From positions 1 to 64,000 of the forward strand of contig JAVDCA010000002.1 in the NCBI GenBank assembly GCA_030848545.1: DNA of 64,000 nucleotides, given 5' to 3'. This DNA comes from Astrobacterium formosum. Lineage in GTDB: Bacteria > Pseudomonadota > Alphaproteobacteria > Rhizobiales > Xanthobacteraceae. The position numbers and the translations under genes are program-made. Shown piece after piece: positions 43,224-52,692 of this stretch; the stretch's first letter is position 1; each line of letters opens with the position of its first letter. The notes beneath the pieces are model-generated. The model saw only the letters and a program-made list of their open reading frames with translations. It had not been told where the DNA came from and did not search any database.

Positions 43224-43824
43224 CTGGGGCACGATGCGTCGCGCCCTAGCGTGAACCGAATGCGGATTGCGCGGTACATGCACGGGCTGCGCGTCACAGC
43301 GCGCGCGAGTGATGCGAACGGACGGCGTAGGCTCCTCGTCCGTTTTCGCATCACTCGCGCGACGGCGCGGCAGTAGATTCGCACCGGCGCGCAAACGGGA
43401 GCGTCGCTCGGAGTTCTTCGCTTCAATCGTGGCTTCAATCGTGACGCCGCGCAATAACGCGAAAATTTCCGCAAAAATCGCGCGATTCGTCGACTCTGAT
43501 AATCAATTCCGCCGTCGTTAACAGCTCTCCAACCATACGCATGCCGCGCGACAAAAAATCCGCATGCGGGTGCGGCGGCGTCGATGTTTCGCGATTGACA
43601 GAATGATGAAACAGGAGGACCCTGTGCATGTCGGGATCGTCCTCCACGACGTCCCCCGAACGAAAGAGGAGAGGAAATGACGCCACCGGGCCAGATTTCG
43701 CCGCAATGATCACCACGGCCACGTTCGAACCTTGGTGTAGCGGCAACCCCGCGAACGGTGCGTGTGGGAGCGGCCGATAGGGCCGCAGCAGTGAGGCAAG
43801 GCCCTCAACTGGCCCCTCCCCACG
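43224..43824 (+). repeat. About 600-bp duplicated element, copy 2
   Basis: Direct repeat of 38241-38852, including a decayed copy of the last GNAT codons (CTGGGGCACGATGCGTCGCG). Its long hairpin (43302-43360) is even better paired than in copy 1. The small frame corresponding to HVGIVLHDVPRTKEERK is kept, with one amino-acid change. With copy 1 it brackets the TetR-MFS-cyclase-BKACE cassette. The region 43144-44039 has no gene. Confidence 0.85.
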
Positions 43825-43942
43825 TAGCAGCACGAAGTACAGCAGTGCGAAGCAGCGTGTGATCGACGCGCACGCGGAAGTCCTGCTGAAGCGAAAGCGA
43901 TAGCGCTAAAGCGACAGACGCAAAACGACACACGATGTGCAT

Positions 43943-43964
43943 AGCCGGCTTCGCCGGCTTTTTT
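43943..43964 (+). terminator. Rho-independent terminator after copy 2
   Basis: AGCCGGC, TTC loop, GCCGGCT followed by a run of T. Counterpart of 38921-38941. Confidence 0.8.
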
Positions 43965-44039
43965 GTTGCGCCTCATCCCGCGCGTCGCACCTGCTCTCGC
44001 GTCGCGCCAAATCCGATCGCCGGATCGCGAGGCTTTGCT

Positions 44040-44630
44040 TCACCGCTTCCGTTCGCAAGCGGCGAGACAGGAACCCGCGTCGCGAGAATTTCGACAGACC
44101 GTCAGAGCTCCTGGAAATCCGTGCAGAGCCTCCACGACGCGCGGCCGATGCGTGGAGGGAAAGCTCCAGATGTAGGTCAGGAATTTCCAATCGAACCGCT
44201 CCGGGCAACCCGGAGCCATGTCGTCGCGTGTCCGGCCGAAATTCCGCAGGATTCTGGTGATGGCACGCCAGAGGCAGACCCAACGCGGCAAATCCAGGAA
44301 GATGACGGTGTCGGCGCGGGCAAGCCGCAGCGGCAGCGTGCCGAGATAAGTTCCGTCCATGATCCAGCGGGGTGCCGCGATCAGGGTTTCGACCTTTGCG
44401 ACCCAGTGCGGCTTGTCTGGTTCGACCCAGCCCGGCTGCCAGTACTCCTGATCCAAGGTGACGAGTGGAAGTCCGGTGGACTGCGCGAGACGGCGCGCGA
44501 AGACGGTCTTCCCTGCGCCGGCGCAACCGAGGACGAGCACCCGTTCACCAATCGCGACCACAGGCGCCTTCTCCTTCCAACCAGGCCCCGCGAAAGACGC
44601 TATGCCAGCATGCCGATCCGGACCATCCAC
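44040..44630 (-). CDS. P-loop kinase, adenylate-kinase/FlaR-like
   Basis: A protein of up to 196 residues with Walker A LGCAGAGKTVFARRL (about 34-48), the TLDQEYWQPGW lid-entry segment and RWIMDGTYLGTL, as in AAA-type topology-modulation/FlaR-like small kinases. Substrate unknown. The ATG at 44630 overlaps the end of the hydrolase gene by 31 bp; a GTG start nearer VVAIGERVLVLG would give a more usual length. Same strand as the hydrolase, so likely co-transcribed. Confidence 0.75.
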   Translation of the reverse strand: MDGPDRHAGIASFAGPGWKEKAPVVAIGERVLVLGCAGAGKTVFARRLAQSTGLPLVTLDQEYWQPGWVEPDKPHWVAKVETLIAAPRWIMDGTYLGTLPLRLARADTVIFLDLPRWVCLWRAITRILRNFGRTRDDMAPGCPERFDWKFLTYIWSFPSTHRPRVVEALHGFPGALTVCRNSRDAGSCLAACERKR

Positions 44631-45517
44631 GCTTCACACAGGCGCGGCCATCCGGCGACCGGCAGGCCGGCGCCGTGTTCGAGACTGAAGCCGTGGCCAC
44701 CGTCCTTGAAGACGTGCAGTTCGGCGGCGACGCCGGCCCTCCTCATGGCCAGGTAGAGCCGGACCGAGTTCTCCGCCGGCACCACCGCGTCGTCGTCCGC
44801 CGTGACGATGAACACGGGCGGCGCTGACGATGAGACATGCCGGTCGGGCGAATGGCGTTTGACCATTTCGGACGACGGGTTGGCGCCGATGAGATTCATG
44901 CGCGAGTCCATATGGGCGACATCCGCCTCCATAGACACGACCGGATAGGCGAGCACGGCAAAGTCGGGGCGCGCACTGGTGCGGTCGATGTCGTCCGCCG
45001 CCGGCACCAGCGACCGGTCGAAATTCGCGACGAGCGAAGCGCCGAGATGGCCAGCGGCCGAGAACCCGAGAAAGCCGATCCGGCCCGGATCGAGGCCCCA
45101 CTGGGCCGCGTGCGCGCGCACCATGCGGACGGCGCGCTGTCCGTCCTGCACCGGAACGTCGGCGCCATTCTGGTGCCCCTCGGCCGGCAGCCGATAGGTC
45201 AAAAGAAATACGGTGACGCCCAAAGGACAGAGCCACCTGGCGACCTCATAGCCTTCCTTGTCGAGCACGATGCGGGCATAGGATCCGCCCGGCGCCACGA
45301 TCACCGCGACGCCGTTGGGCCGTTCGGGCAAAACAACGGTAAGCGATGGCGTGAGGATGCCGGTCAGGGCACGGTCGGGGCGGAACGGGGTCGGGCTGCG
45401 CTCGACGATGGTGGGCCTGGCGGGGCTCGCCTCGCTGCCCGGCGCCATGCCGCGCCACAGCTCGATGACCTGGCCGTCCCGCAACGGCGTTTGAGAACCG
45501 GTATTCATCGCCTTCAT
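44600..45517 (-). CDS. Alpha/beta-hydrolase esterase
   Basis: A 305-residue cytoplasmic hydrolase with the oxyanion motif [10 protein letters not shown], nucleophile [10 protein letters not shown] (G-x-S-x-G), acid in [13 protein letters not shown] and histidine in [10 protein letters not shown]. This matches the acetyl-xylan esterase/dienelactone-type group annotated near sugar genes. No signal peptide. It is divergent from obgE with a 159-bp gap. Confidence 0.88.
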   Translation of the reverse strand: MKAMNTGSQTPLRDGQVIELWRGMAPGSEASPARPTIVERSPTPFRPDRALTGILTPSLTVVLPERPNGVAVIVAPGGSYARIVLDKEGYEVARWLCPLGVTVFLLTYRLPAEGHQNGADVPVQDGQRAVRMVRAHAAQWGLDPGRIGFLGFSAAGHLGASLVANFDRSLVPAADDIDRTSARPDFAVLAYPVVSMEADVAHMDSRMNLIGANPSSEMVKRHSPDRHVSSSAPPVFIVTADDDAVVPAENSVRLYLAMRRAGVAAELHVFKDGGHGFSLEHGAGLPVAGWPRLCEAWMVRIGMLA

Positions 45518-45676
45518 GCCTCGTCACCTACCGGCCGACCCGCCCGGCGCATGGCCCTGTCTAGTCGGAACCCAAGGCGCCATATACTCGTAAAGTCCCG
45601 AAACGGCGCCGCGTCGGCCCTAAAGAGCCAAGCTGCCGCGTTGTCTTGGGCGCGGTTTCGCCCTAACTATTCGGCC

Positions 45677-46711
45677 ATGAAATTCCTCGATCAAGCCAAG
45701 ATCTACATCCAGTCCGGGGCCGGCGGCGCCGGCTGCGTCTCGTTCCGGCGCGAAAAGTTCATCGAGTTCGGCGGCCCGGACGGCGGCGACGGCGGCCGCG
45801 GCGGCAATGTCGTCGCGGAATGCGTCGATGGCCTCAACACGCTGATCGATTACCGCTACCAGCAGCATTTCAAGGCCAAGACCGGCGGCCACGGCATGGG
45901 GGCGCAGCGTACCGGCGCCAACGGCTCCGACATGGTCCTGAAGGTGCCGGTCGGCACCCAAGTGTTCGACGAGGACAACGAGACACTGCTCGCCGACCTG
46001 ACCCATGTGGGCCAACGCGTCGTCCTGGCCAAGGGCGGTAATGGCGGCTTCGGCAACCTGCATTTCAAGTCGTCGACCAACCGCGCGCCTCGCCATGCCA
46101 ATCCGGGTCAGCCGGCCGAGGAGCGCACCATCTGGCTGCGCCTGAAACTGATCGCCGATGCCGGCCTCGTCGGCCTGCCCAACGCCGGCAAGTCGACCTT
46201 CCTGGCCGCCGTCTCGGCCGCCAAGCCGAAGATCGCCGACTATCCGTTCACGACGCTACATCCGCAGCTCGGCGTCGTCTCGGTGGACGGGCGCGAATTC
46301 GTCATCGCCGACATTCCGGGCTTGATCGAGGGCGCCCACGAAGGCGCCGGCCTCGGCGACCGTTTTCTCGGCCACGTCGAGCGCTGCCGCGTCCTCCTGC
46401 ATCTCGTCGACGGCACCTGCGAGCACGCCGGCAAGGCCTACAAGACCGTGCGCGAGGAACTCGATGCCTATGGCCACGGCCTCGTCGACAAGCCCGAGGT
46501 GGTCGTCCTCAACAAGGCCGATGCGCTGGCGCCCGAGCAATTGAAGGAGCAGGTGGCGCGCCTCAAGCGCGCGGCCAAGAAGAAGCCGCTGGTCATGTCC
46601 GGCGTCAGCCACCAGGGCGTCCCCGAGGCGCTGCGGGCGCTGCGCGCCGTCATCGACGAGGCCCGCCAGGCCGCCGAGCCGGCCGAGCCGGCGACGGAGT
46701 GGCGGCCGTAA
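45677..46711 (+). CDS. obgE: GTPase ObgE/CgtA
   Basis: A 344-residue Obg GTPase: glycine-rich Obg domain ([20 protein letters not shown] to about 158), then the G domain with G1 [10 protein letters not shown]2 around [13 protein letters not shown]3 [12 protein letters not shown] and G4 NKAD. It acts in 50S ribosome assembly and stress control. The C-terminal domain is short, as usual in alphaproteobacteria. ATG 45677 begins the conserved domain. Followed by DUF72 (opposite strand) and proB. Confidence 0.97.
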   Translation: MKFLDQAKIYIQSGAGGAGCVSFRREKFIEFGGPDGGDGGRGGNVVAECVDGLNTLIDYRYQQHFKAKTGGHGMGAQRTGANGSDMVLKVPVGTQVFDEDNETLLADLTHVGQRVVLAKGGNGGFGNLHFKSSTNRAPRHANPGQPAEERTIWLRLKLIADAGLVGLPNAGKSTFLAAVSAAKPKIADYPFTTLHPQLGVVSVDGREFVIADIPGLIEGAHEGAGLGDRFLGHVERCRVLLHLVDGTCEHAGKAYKTVREELDAYGHGLVDKPEVVVLNKADALAPEQLKEQVARLKRAAKKKPLVMSGVSHQGVPEALRALRAVIDEARQAAEPAEPATEWRP

Positions 46712-46759
46712 TTCTGCCGGACTGGGTGATCGAGATCCTCGCCCCGCATTCCGCCTGTT

Positions 46760-46782
46760 CCCTCTCCCCATCGGGGTGAGGG
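46760..46782 (+). terminator. Hairpin after obgE
   Basis: CCCTCTCCCC, ATC loop, GGGGTGAGGG between the convergent obgE and DUF72 genes. The same hairpin sequence is a widespread intergenic palindrome in this group; it probably ends transcripts from both sides. Confidence 0.55.
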
Positions 46783-46807
46783 AGCGCGCGGAGTATGTGC
46801 CTCGCGC

Positions 46808-47545
46808 TCATCCCCGCTTCCCTTCCACCATCTTCTTCAGCCGCTCCGCGTCTTTCGGCGCCGCGCTCTTCTGATCATTGTCGAAATACACGAAGACTTC
46901 GCGCCGGCCGCGTTTCCACTTCGTGATGTCCCGCGCCCACTTTCGCAGTGTCGCGTCCGTATAGTGATCCTTGTAGCATCCGCCCGGTCCGTGCCCGCGC
47001 ACATAGACATGCTTCGCGGTCACGACCCAGGGCGACGGCGCATCGTGATGGTCGGACAGGCACAGCGCGACCTCGTGCCGATGCAGGAGATCGAAGACCT
47101 CGTCCGTGTACCAGCTCGCGTCGCGGAATTCGAACGCGTAGCGGCGGCGTTTCGACAGCATTTTCAGAAACGCTTCCAGCCGTCCGCAGTCCATCTTGAA
47201 GCGCGCCGGCAACTGGAACAGGACTGGTCCGCATTTCGCGCCCAGTGCGCGGAGCCGCGTCTCCATCAGGTCGAGACTGTTGTCGGATTTCTCGCTCAAC
47301 CGCTTCCAATGGGTGATGAACTTGGAGGCCTTCCAGGCGAACACGAAGCCGTCCGGCGTCTGCTTTCGCCAGGCCCGCACGGCGTCGAGCGACGGCGTGC
47401 GATAGAATGAGCCGTTGACCTCGGCGGTCGAGAACCGGCCACCGTAATGGCCGAGCCAGTCCTTTTTCGGCACCTCCTCGGGATAGAACGGCCCGCGCCA
47501 GCCGTCATAGGTCCAGCCGGAGGTGCCGATGTGCACGCGTGCCAT
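46808..47545 (-). CDS. DUF72 family protein
   Basis: A 245-residue TIM-barrel protein with the family start MARVHIGTSGWTYDGWRGPF, FSTAEVNGSFYRTPS, AFEFRDASWYTDEV and VYFDNDQ. Biochemical role is not established, though some members are linked to nucleic-acid or stress functions. ATG 47545 is the conserved start. Divergent from proB. Confidence 0.92.
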   Translation of the reverse strand: MARVHIGTSGWTYDGWRGPFYPEEVPKKDWLGHYGGRFSTAEVNGSFYRTPSLDAVRAWRKQTPDGFVFAWKASKFITHWKRLSEKSDNSLDLMETRLRALGAKCGPVLFQLPARFKMDCGRLEAFLKMLSKRRRYAFEFRDASWYTDEVFDLLHRHEVALCLSDHHDAPSPWVVTAKHVYVRGHGPGGCYKDHYTDATLRKWARDITKWKRGRREVFVYFDNDQKSAAPKDAERLKKMVEGKRG

Positions 47546-47665
47546 TGACCACGATTCCGATGCTCGCACAGACCACGATTGCCAAGCCTTTCTCCATGTG
47601 GGACAGGAGGAAAGTGGCGCCGCCCGAACCAGAGCCGACGCCCTGGCCTATTCTGAAGAATCCCG

Positions 47666-48793
47666 ATGTCGATAAAAGTTCCTGCCCTCGCCGACTTCCA
47701 CCGCATCGTCGTCAAGGTTGGCTCCTCGCTGCTGGTCGATGCCGCCCGCGGCCGCGTCCACGAGAAGTGGCTCACCTCGCTGGTGGACGACATTGCCGAG
47801 CTGCACCACAGCCGCGACGTCCTGGTGGTGTCGTCGGGCGCCATCGCGCTCGGCCGCTCGCTCCTCAAGCTGCCCAAGGGCACCTTGAAGCTCGAGGAGA
47901 GCCAGGCTGCCGCCGCCGTCGGACAGATCGCGCTCGCCCGCACATGGTCGGAAGCGCTTGCCCGCCACAAGATCGGCGCCGGCCAGGTGCTGGTGACGCT
48001 GGGGGACACCGAGGAACGCCGCCGCTATCTCAACGCCCGCAATACCATCGCCAAGCTTTTGGAATGGAGAGCGGTGCCGGTGATCAACGAGAACGACACC
48101 GTCGCCACCAACGAGATCCGCTACGGCGACAATGACCGCCTCGCCGCCCGCGTCGCCACCATGGCGAGCGCCGATGTGCTGGTGCTCCTTTCCGACATCG
48201 ACGGACTCTACGACGCCCCGCCCGACGGCAATCCGGACGCCCACCACATTCCGCTGGTGGATCGCATCACGCCGCAGATCGAGGCCATGGCGGGAAGCGC
48301 GGCGTCGGAATTGTCGCGCGGCGGCATGGTCACCAAGATCGAAGCCGCCAAGATCGCCACCACGGCCGGCACCCATCTGGTCATCGCGTCGGGCCGCGTC
48401 CACCATCCGCTCGCCGTTCTGGAGAAGGGGGCCCGCTGCACCTGGTTTCTCACGCCCGCCAATCCGGTGACGTCGCGCAAGAAATGGATCGCCGGCTCGC
48501 TCGAGCCGCACGGCGTGCTCACCATCGACGCCGGCGCCGTGGCGGCGCTTCGGCGCGGCAAGAGCCTCCTGCCGGCCGGCGTCATCCGCATCGACGGAGA
48601 ATTCTCGCGCGGCGACGCCGTCGTGATTCGCGGGCCCGACGGCGCCGAGATCGGCCGCGGCCTCATCGCCTACGATCACGGTGACGCCGTGCAGATCAAG
48701 GGACGGCCGTCTTCGGACATCCTGCTCATCCTCGGCATCGAAGGTCGCAGCGAGATGGTCCATCGCGACGACCTCGTGCTCGCCGGCGAATAG
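47666..48793 (+). CDS. proB: Glutamate 5-kinase
   Basis: A 375-residue enzyme: amino-acid kinase domain ([54 protein letters not shown]) and a C-terminal PUA domain from about 280. It phosphorylates glutamate as the first, feedback-inhibited step to proline. Downstream of obgE as in many Hyphomicrobiales; proA is not adjacent in this window. Confidence 0.97.
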   Translation: MSIKVPALADFHRIVVKVGSSLLVDAARGRVHEKWLTSLVDDIAELHHSRDVLVVSSGAIALGRSLLKLPKGTLKLEESQAAAAVGQIALARTWSEALARHKIGAGQVLVTLGDTEERRRYLNARNTIAKLLEWRAVPVINENDTVATNEIRYGDNDRLAARVATMASADVLVLLSDIDGLYDAPPDGNPDAHHIPLVDRITPQIEAMAGSAASELSRGGMVTKIEAAKIATTAGTHLVIASGRVHHPLAVLEKGARCTWFLTPANPVTSRKKWIAGSLEPHGVLTIDAGAVAALRRGKSLLPAGVIRIDGEFSRGDAVVIRGPDGAEIGRGLIAYDHGDAVQIKGRPSSDILLILGIEGRSEMVHRDDLVLAGE

Positions 48794-48976
48794 CCGATCG
48801 CGGCCCCACCTAAAGTGGCAACCCAATATCGTTGCAATCTGCGCTTTGTCCGTGGGTCCGTTTTCGTCTGCGTATGAACACGTATCCCGGCCCACGTCAT
48901 CCGAGCGGCCCTGGTTTTATCACTTTTCCATCACGCGGTTCTGCTATCAATCGAAGACTACGCTGAGGGGCAGTAC

Positions 48977-49735
48977 ATGCAGTGGATTGGATTGGGCGCC
49001 ATCGTCACGATGGCGGCCGGCGTTGGGATTATATTCGCCGGCATCCCGCATCTAGATCTCGACATCGCGATCCATTTCCGCGACCGGCTGGCAGAGACAC
49101 CGGAATCGCATTGGTACGGCCTCATCGCGATCACGCGCGGCATCAATCAAGTCCTCACCATCGCGATCATGACCGCCGCCGCCGCGACACTCGCGTTCAA
49201 ACTCGCAATGCCTCGAATGCCGATGCTGATGCCGGCGCGCATGACCGTGCTGGTTCTGGTCACGGGGCTGCTCGGGCCGATTCTGCTGGTGAACGGCATC
49301 CTCAAAGAACAATGGGGCCGGCCGCGCCCCGGCGAGACCATCGAATTGGGTGGCACCCTCCCCTACAAGCCCTGGTGGGACGCGAGCGGCGAGTGCCGCT
49401 CCAACTGCTCGTTCGCATCCGGCGAGGCTTCGAGCGCATTCGCGTTGCTCGCGGTCGCCAGCGCGGCGCCGGCGCCGTGGAGCGGCCCGGCGCTCGTCGC
49501 AACCGCAGCCTTCGCCACGTCAGTGAGCGCCGGGCGCGTCGCCACCACGGGACATTACGTCTCCGACGTGGTGTTCGGTGCATTGATCTCCTGCCTTCTC
49601 GTCTGGTCGGCGCATGGTTTCCTGTACCGTTGGTCCGCCACACGCATGAGCGACGCCGAACTCGAAGCGTGGCTGCAGCGTCTCGCCGAGGCAGGTCGAA
49701 GACGCACGCTCGCGGTGGTCAGCCGGCTGTCCTGA
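48977..49735 (+). CDS. PAP2-family membrane phosphatase
   Basis: A 252-residue membrane protein with about six hydrophobic segments. The phosphatase motifs are K110-x-x-W-G-R-P (KEQWGRPRP), CSFASGEASSAFA (positions about 144-156) and SAGRVATTGHYVSDVVFG. In the second motif the classical PSGH histidine is Glu (SGE), a variant I have seen in rhizobial PAP2 proteins, so activity may persist through the third-motif histidine. Substrates could be lipid phosphates or undecaprenyl pyrophosphate. GAGGGG precedes the ATG. Confidence 0.85.
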   Translation: MQWIGLGAIVTMAAGVGIIFAGIPHLDLDIAIHFRDRLAETPESHWYGLIAITRGINQVLTIAIMTAAAATLAFKLAMPRMPMLMPARMTVLVLVTGLLGPILLVNGILKEQWGRPRPGETIELGGTLPYKPWWDASGECRSNCSFASGEASSAFALLAVASAAPAPWSGPALVATAAFATSVSAGRVATTGHYVSDVVFGALISCLLVWSAHGFLYRWSATRMSDAELEAWLQRLAEAGRRRTLAVVSRLS

Positions 49736-49813
49736 ACCGCGGGCTCCGGGAACCCGGGCCCCGATCGGGCGTTGTTCATTTCGAGTCCGCTTTGCAGGAC
49801 ACCGGAGTGAACG

Positions 49814-50053
49814 ATGACCTCTTCGCGCAATCTCGCGCTGCCGCTTATCGCAATCGCGGGCGGCGTCATCCTGGGGCGGCTGCTCGGCTTGAAGAGCCTT
49901 GCGGGCGGGGCCATGACGGCCGCTGCCGTGCGCGGCACCGCCCGGCCGGGGCTTGACGGCCCCCGACAGGCCCTCGGCCATTCCACGCCGCGACGCCGCG
50001 CGGGACGGACGGCACGCATGCGGGTGTCACGGAAGCGTTCGAAGCCGACGTGA
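49814..50053 (+). CDS. Small membrane-anchored hypothetical protein
   Basis: A 79-residue open frame with a single N-terminal hydrophobic segment (LALPLIAIAGGVILGRLLG) and a basic tail (TPRRRAGRTARMRVSRKRSK). GGAG lies eight bases before ATG 49814, supporting expression. No family recognised. It lies between PAP2 and DUF4112 genes, same strand. Confidence 0.5.
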   Translation: MTSSRNLALPLIAIAGGVILGRLLGLKSLAGGAMTAAAVRGTARPGLDGPRQALGHSTPRRRAGRTARMRVSRKRSKPT

Positions 50054-50090
50054 CGATGCGTAGCGCGCCGCCGGCCGGGACATTCGCAAG

Positions 50091-50489
50091 ATGACTCACA
50101 GCCACGATACCTATCAATGGCGTCCTGCCGCGGCGGATTGGATGTCGTCGCGCACGCGCCTGGAACGGCTCGAGTGGCTCGCCCACCTGCTCGACACCGC
50201 CCTGGTGATTCCCGGTACCCGGATTCGGTTCGGGCTCGACGGCCTGCTCGGTCTGGTCCCGGGTATCGGCGACGCGATCACCACGGGGATTTCATTCTGG
50301 ATCGTTTACGAGGCACGGCGCCTCGGCGTGCCCATGCGTCTCGTCGCCCGCATGGTCGGCAATGTGATGGTGGACGGCGCGCTTGGGTCCGTGCCAGTGA
50401 TCGGCGACGCCTTCGACATGATGTGGCGGGCCAATCGTCGCAATGTGGAGCTGGTGCGCGATCACCTGACCCGGTGCGGTACCATCTAG
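50091..50489 (+). CDS. DUF4112 membrane protein
   Basis: A 132-residue protein with the DUF4112 core LLDTALVIPGTRIRFGLDGL, LVPGIGDAITTGISFWIVYE and GSVPVIGDAFDMMWRANRRN. Two hydrophobic segments with PxxGDx turns suggest a small integral membrane protein of unknown function. Confidence 0.92.
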   Translation: MTHSHDTYQWRPAAADWMSSRTRLERLEWLAHLLDTALVIPGTRIRFGLDGLLGLVPGIGDAITTGISFWIVYEARRLGVPMRLVARMVGNVMVDGALGSVPVIGDAFDMMWRANRRNVELVRDHLTRCGTI

Positions 50490-50627
50490 CCCCGCGACCG
50501 CCGCCCAAGCCGACGACACCGTCCCACGGCACCGGTATGCCGCATCTCGCTGCTCATTTTGTTTGCGTTTGATCAACGCTTCGGCACTCGCGCGGCGTAA
50601 GCCCTACCTCCGCGAAGGAGGACCGTC

Positions 50628-52028
50628 ATGAGCCGGATCGAGAAGGACTTCTTGGGCGAGCGCGTCATTTCCAACGACGCCTATTACGGCGTGCAGACGC
50701 TGCGCGGAAAGGAGAACTTCCACATCACCGGCGTGCCGATGTCGCGCGAGCCCTATTTCGTCCAGGCGTTCGGCTATGTCAAAAAGGCGGCCGCGATGGC
50801 CAATCGCGACCTCGGCGTCGTCGACAGGACCGTCGCCGACGCCATCGTCGGGGCCTGCGACCGGCTGATCGCCGGCGAGATGCTCGACCAGTTCGTCACC
50901 GACTTCATCCAGGGCGGCGCCGGCACCTCCACCAACATGAACGCCAATGAGGTGATCGCCAATCTGGCGCTGGAATCCCTCGGCAAGCCCAAAGGCGACT
51001 ACGCCACCGTCAATCCCAACGACCACGTCAATTTCGGCCAGTCCACCAACGACGTCTATCCGACCGCACTGAGGCTCGCTTTGATCCTGCGGCTCGGCAG
51101 CTACATTTCGGCGCTACGCCGCCTGCAGGAGGCGTTTTTCGCCAAGGGTCGCGAGTTCGAAGGCGTGTTGAAGATGGCTCGCACCCATCTTCAGGACGCC
51201 GTGCCGATGTCGCTGGGCTCCGAATTCCACGGCTGGGGCACGACCATGGGCGAGGAGGTGCAACGCATCCTGGAGGTGCGCCAGCTCCTGCACGAGATCA
51301 ATCTCGGGGCGACCGCCATCGGGACGCGCGTCACCGCCGCGCCCGGCTATCCCGAGCTCGCCACCAAATACCTGACCGAAATCACCGGCATCCGATTCAT
51401 TCTCGCCGGCGACCTGGTCGAGGCGACGTCCGATACGGGCGCCTATGTGCAGCTCTCCGGCGTCATCAAGCGCACGGCCTCGAAGCTCACCAAGATCTGC
51501 AACGACATCCGCCTCCTGGCGTCCGGTCCGCGTTGCGGGTTGAACGAGATCAACCTGCCACAGATGCAGCCGGGCTCCTCGATCATGCCCGGCAAGGTCA
51601 ATCCGGTGATCCCGGAAGTGGTCAATCAGACCGCCTTCTTCGTCATCGGCATGGACACCACGGTGACGCTCGCGGCTTCGGCGGGCCAGTTGCAGCTCAA
51701 CGTCATGGAGCCGGTGATCTCGTTCGCGCTGTTCTCGTCCATCATGGCGCTGGAAAACGCCGTCGACTCGCTGGCCAAGAACTGCATCGCCGGCATCACC
51801 GCCAATGCGGAACGCACCCGCGAGATGGTGCTCAACTCGCTCGGCATCGTCACTTTGCTCAAGCCGGTGCTCGGCTACAAGCAGTGCGCCGAGATCGCCC
51901 GCGAGGGCTACACGCAAGGCAAGTCCCTGCATCAGATCGTCGTCGGGGAGCGCAAGCTCCTGACCCAGGAGAAGTGGGACGAGATCTTCTCGTTCGAAAA
52001 CCTCATCGACCCGGAATTCATCAGGTAA
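50628..52028 (+). CDS. aspA: Aspartate ammonia-lyase
   Basis: A 466-residue fumarase/aspartase-superfamily enzyme. The signature GSSIMPGKVNPVIPE lies at about 318-332, with QGGAGTSTNMNANEVIAN, NFGQSTNDVYPTA and ARTHLQDAVP also conserved. It deaminates L-aspartate to fumarate. Residues around GGAGTSTNMN and the start ERVISNDAYYGVQTLRG favour AspA over FumC. GGAGGACC precedes the ATG. Flanking gaps 50490-50627 and 52029-52201 hold no gene. Confidence 0.95.
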   Translation: MSRIEKDFLGERVISNDAYYGVQTLRGKENFHITGVPMSREPYFVQAFGYVKKAAAMANRDLGVVDRTVADAIVGACDRLIAGEMLDQFVTDFIQGGAGTSTNMNANEVIANLALESLGKPKGDYATVNPNDHVNFGQSTNDVYPTALRLALILRLGSYISALRRLQEAFFAKGREFEGVLKMARTHLQDAVPMSLGSEFHGWGTTMGEEVQRILEVRQLLHEINLGATAIGTRVTAAPGYPELATKYLTEITGIRFILAGDLVEATSDTGAYVQLSGVIKRTASKLTKICNDIRLLASGPRCGLNEINLPQMQPGSSIMPGKVNPVIPEVVNQTAFFVIGMDTTVTLAASAGQLQLNVMEPVISFALFSSIMALENAVDSLAKNCIAGITANAERTREMVLNSLGIVTLLKPVLGYKQCAEIAREGYTQGKSLHQIVVGERKLLTQEKWDEIFSFENLIDPEFIR

Positions 52029-52201
52029 AGCTGCGTCAGGTAGAGCTGCGTCCAGCCGGCAGGTGCGGCGGCGGCGGCGCAGCCGGCTTATTGACGCACC
52101 CGCGTACTTATACGTTGGCGTCGGGCATACCCCGTCGCTAAAGTTGCCATGCCAATGCATCGTGCCGGCGCGACCGGCTGCTAGGTCATCCCCGTAACTC
52201 C

Positions 52202-52564
52202 ATGAAGTGGTCCGATATTGTTCCCGTGAAGACGCCTGCCCGCCTCGTACCGGTCGCCGTACCGCTGGTCCTGGTCGCAGTCACGACCGGCGTACTGTTG
52301 ACTCTCGACGTCTTTCTCGACACGGAGCGGCTGGTATTCGGCTATCTGGTGCCGACGACACTCGCCGCCGTCGCCTATGGGAGCCTGATCGGCACCTTCA
52401 CGGCGATCATCAGTGCGGTGTGCGCGACCTACTTCTTCTATCCGCCGACCTTCGCGATCTGGATCGAGAAGCCGCTGAACGCCGTGGAACTCGTCATCTT
52501 TGCGGCGCTGGCCTTGGCGGCAAGCCACATTGTCGGCCGCCTCGGCGATCACCGGCGCGATTGA
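52202..52564 (+). CDS. DUF4118-like membrane protein
   Basis: A 120-residue protein with four hydrophobic segments (VPLVLVAVTTGVLLTL, YLVPTTLAAVAYG, FTAIISAVCATYFFY, LVIFAALALAASHIV), the arrangement of the DUF4118 membrane module of KdpD-like sensors, but without any kinase domain. Stand-alone versions occur in rhizobia; function unknown. No ribosome site is clear. Confidence 0.75.
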   Translation: MKWSDIVPVKTPARLVPVAVPLVLVAVTTGVLLTLDVFLDTERLVFGYLVPTTLAAVAYGSLIGTFTAIISAVCATYFFYPPTFAIWIEKPLNAVELVIFAALALAASHIVGRLGDHRRD

Positions 52565-52692
52565 GAGCGGCTCTCTTCCCGATCCATCCCCTCCGTCATG
52601 GCCGGGCTCGTCCCGGCATTCACGCCTTTGCGGCGGGGCACCAAGGACGTGGCGGCGGGGGCGGAAACGGGCTGTCGTGAGGGCCGCCTCGC

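Noticed and set aside
43700-43964. tmRNA, SRP RNA or RNase P RNA gene
   Set aside because: The GC-rich foldable tail and terminator suggested a structured RNA, but none of the conserved signatures of these RNAs is present.
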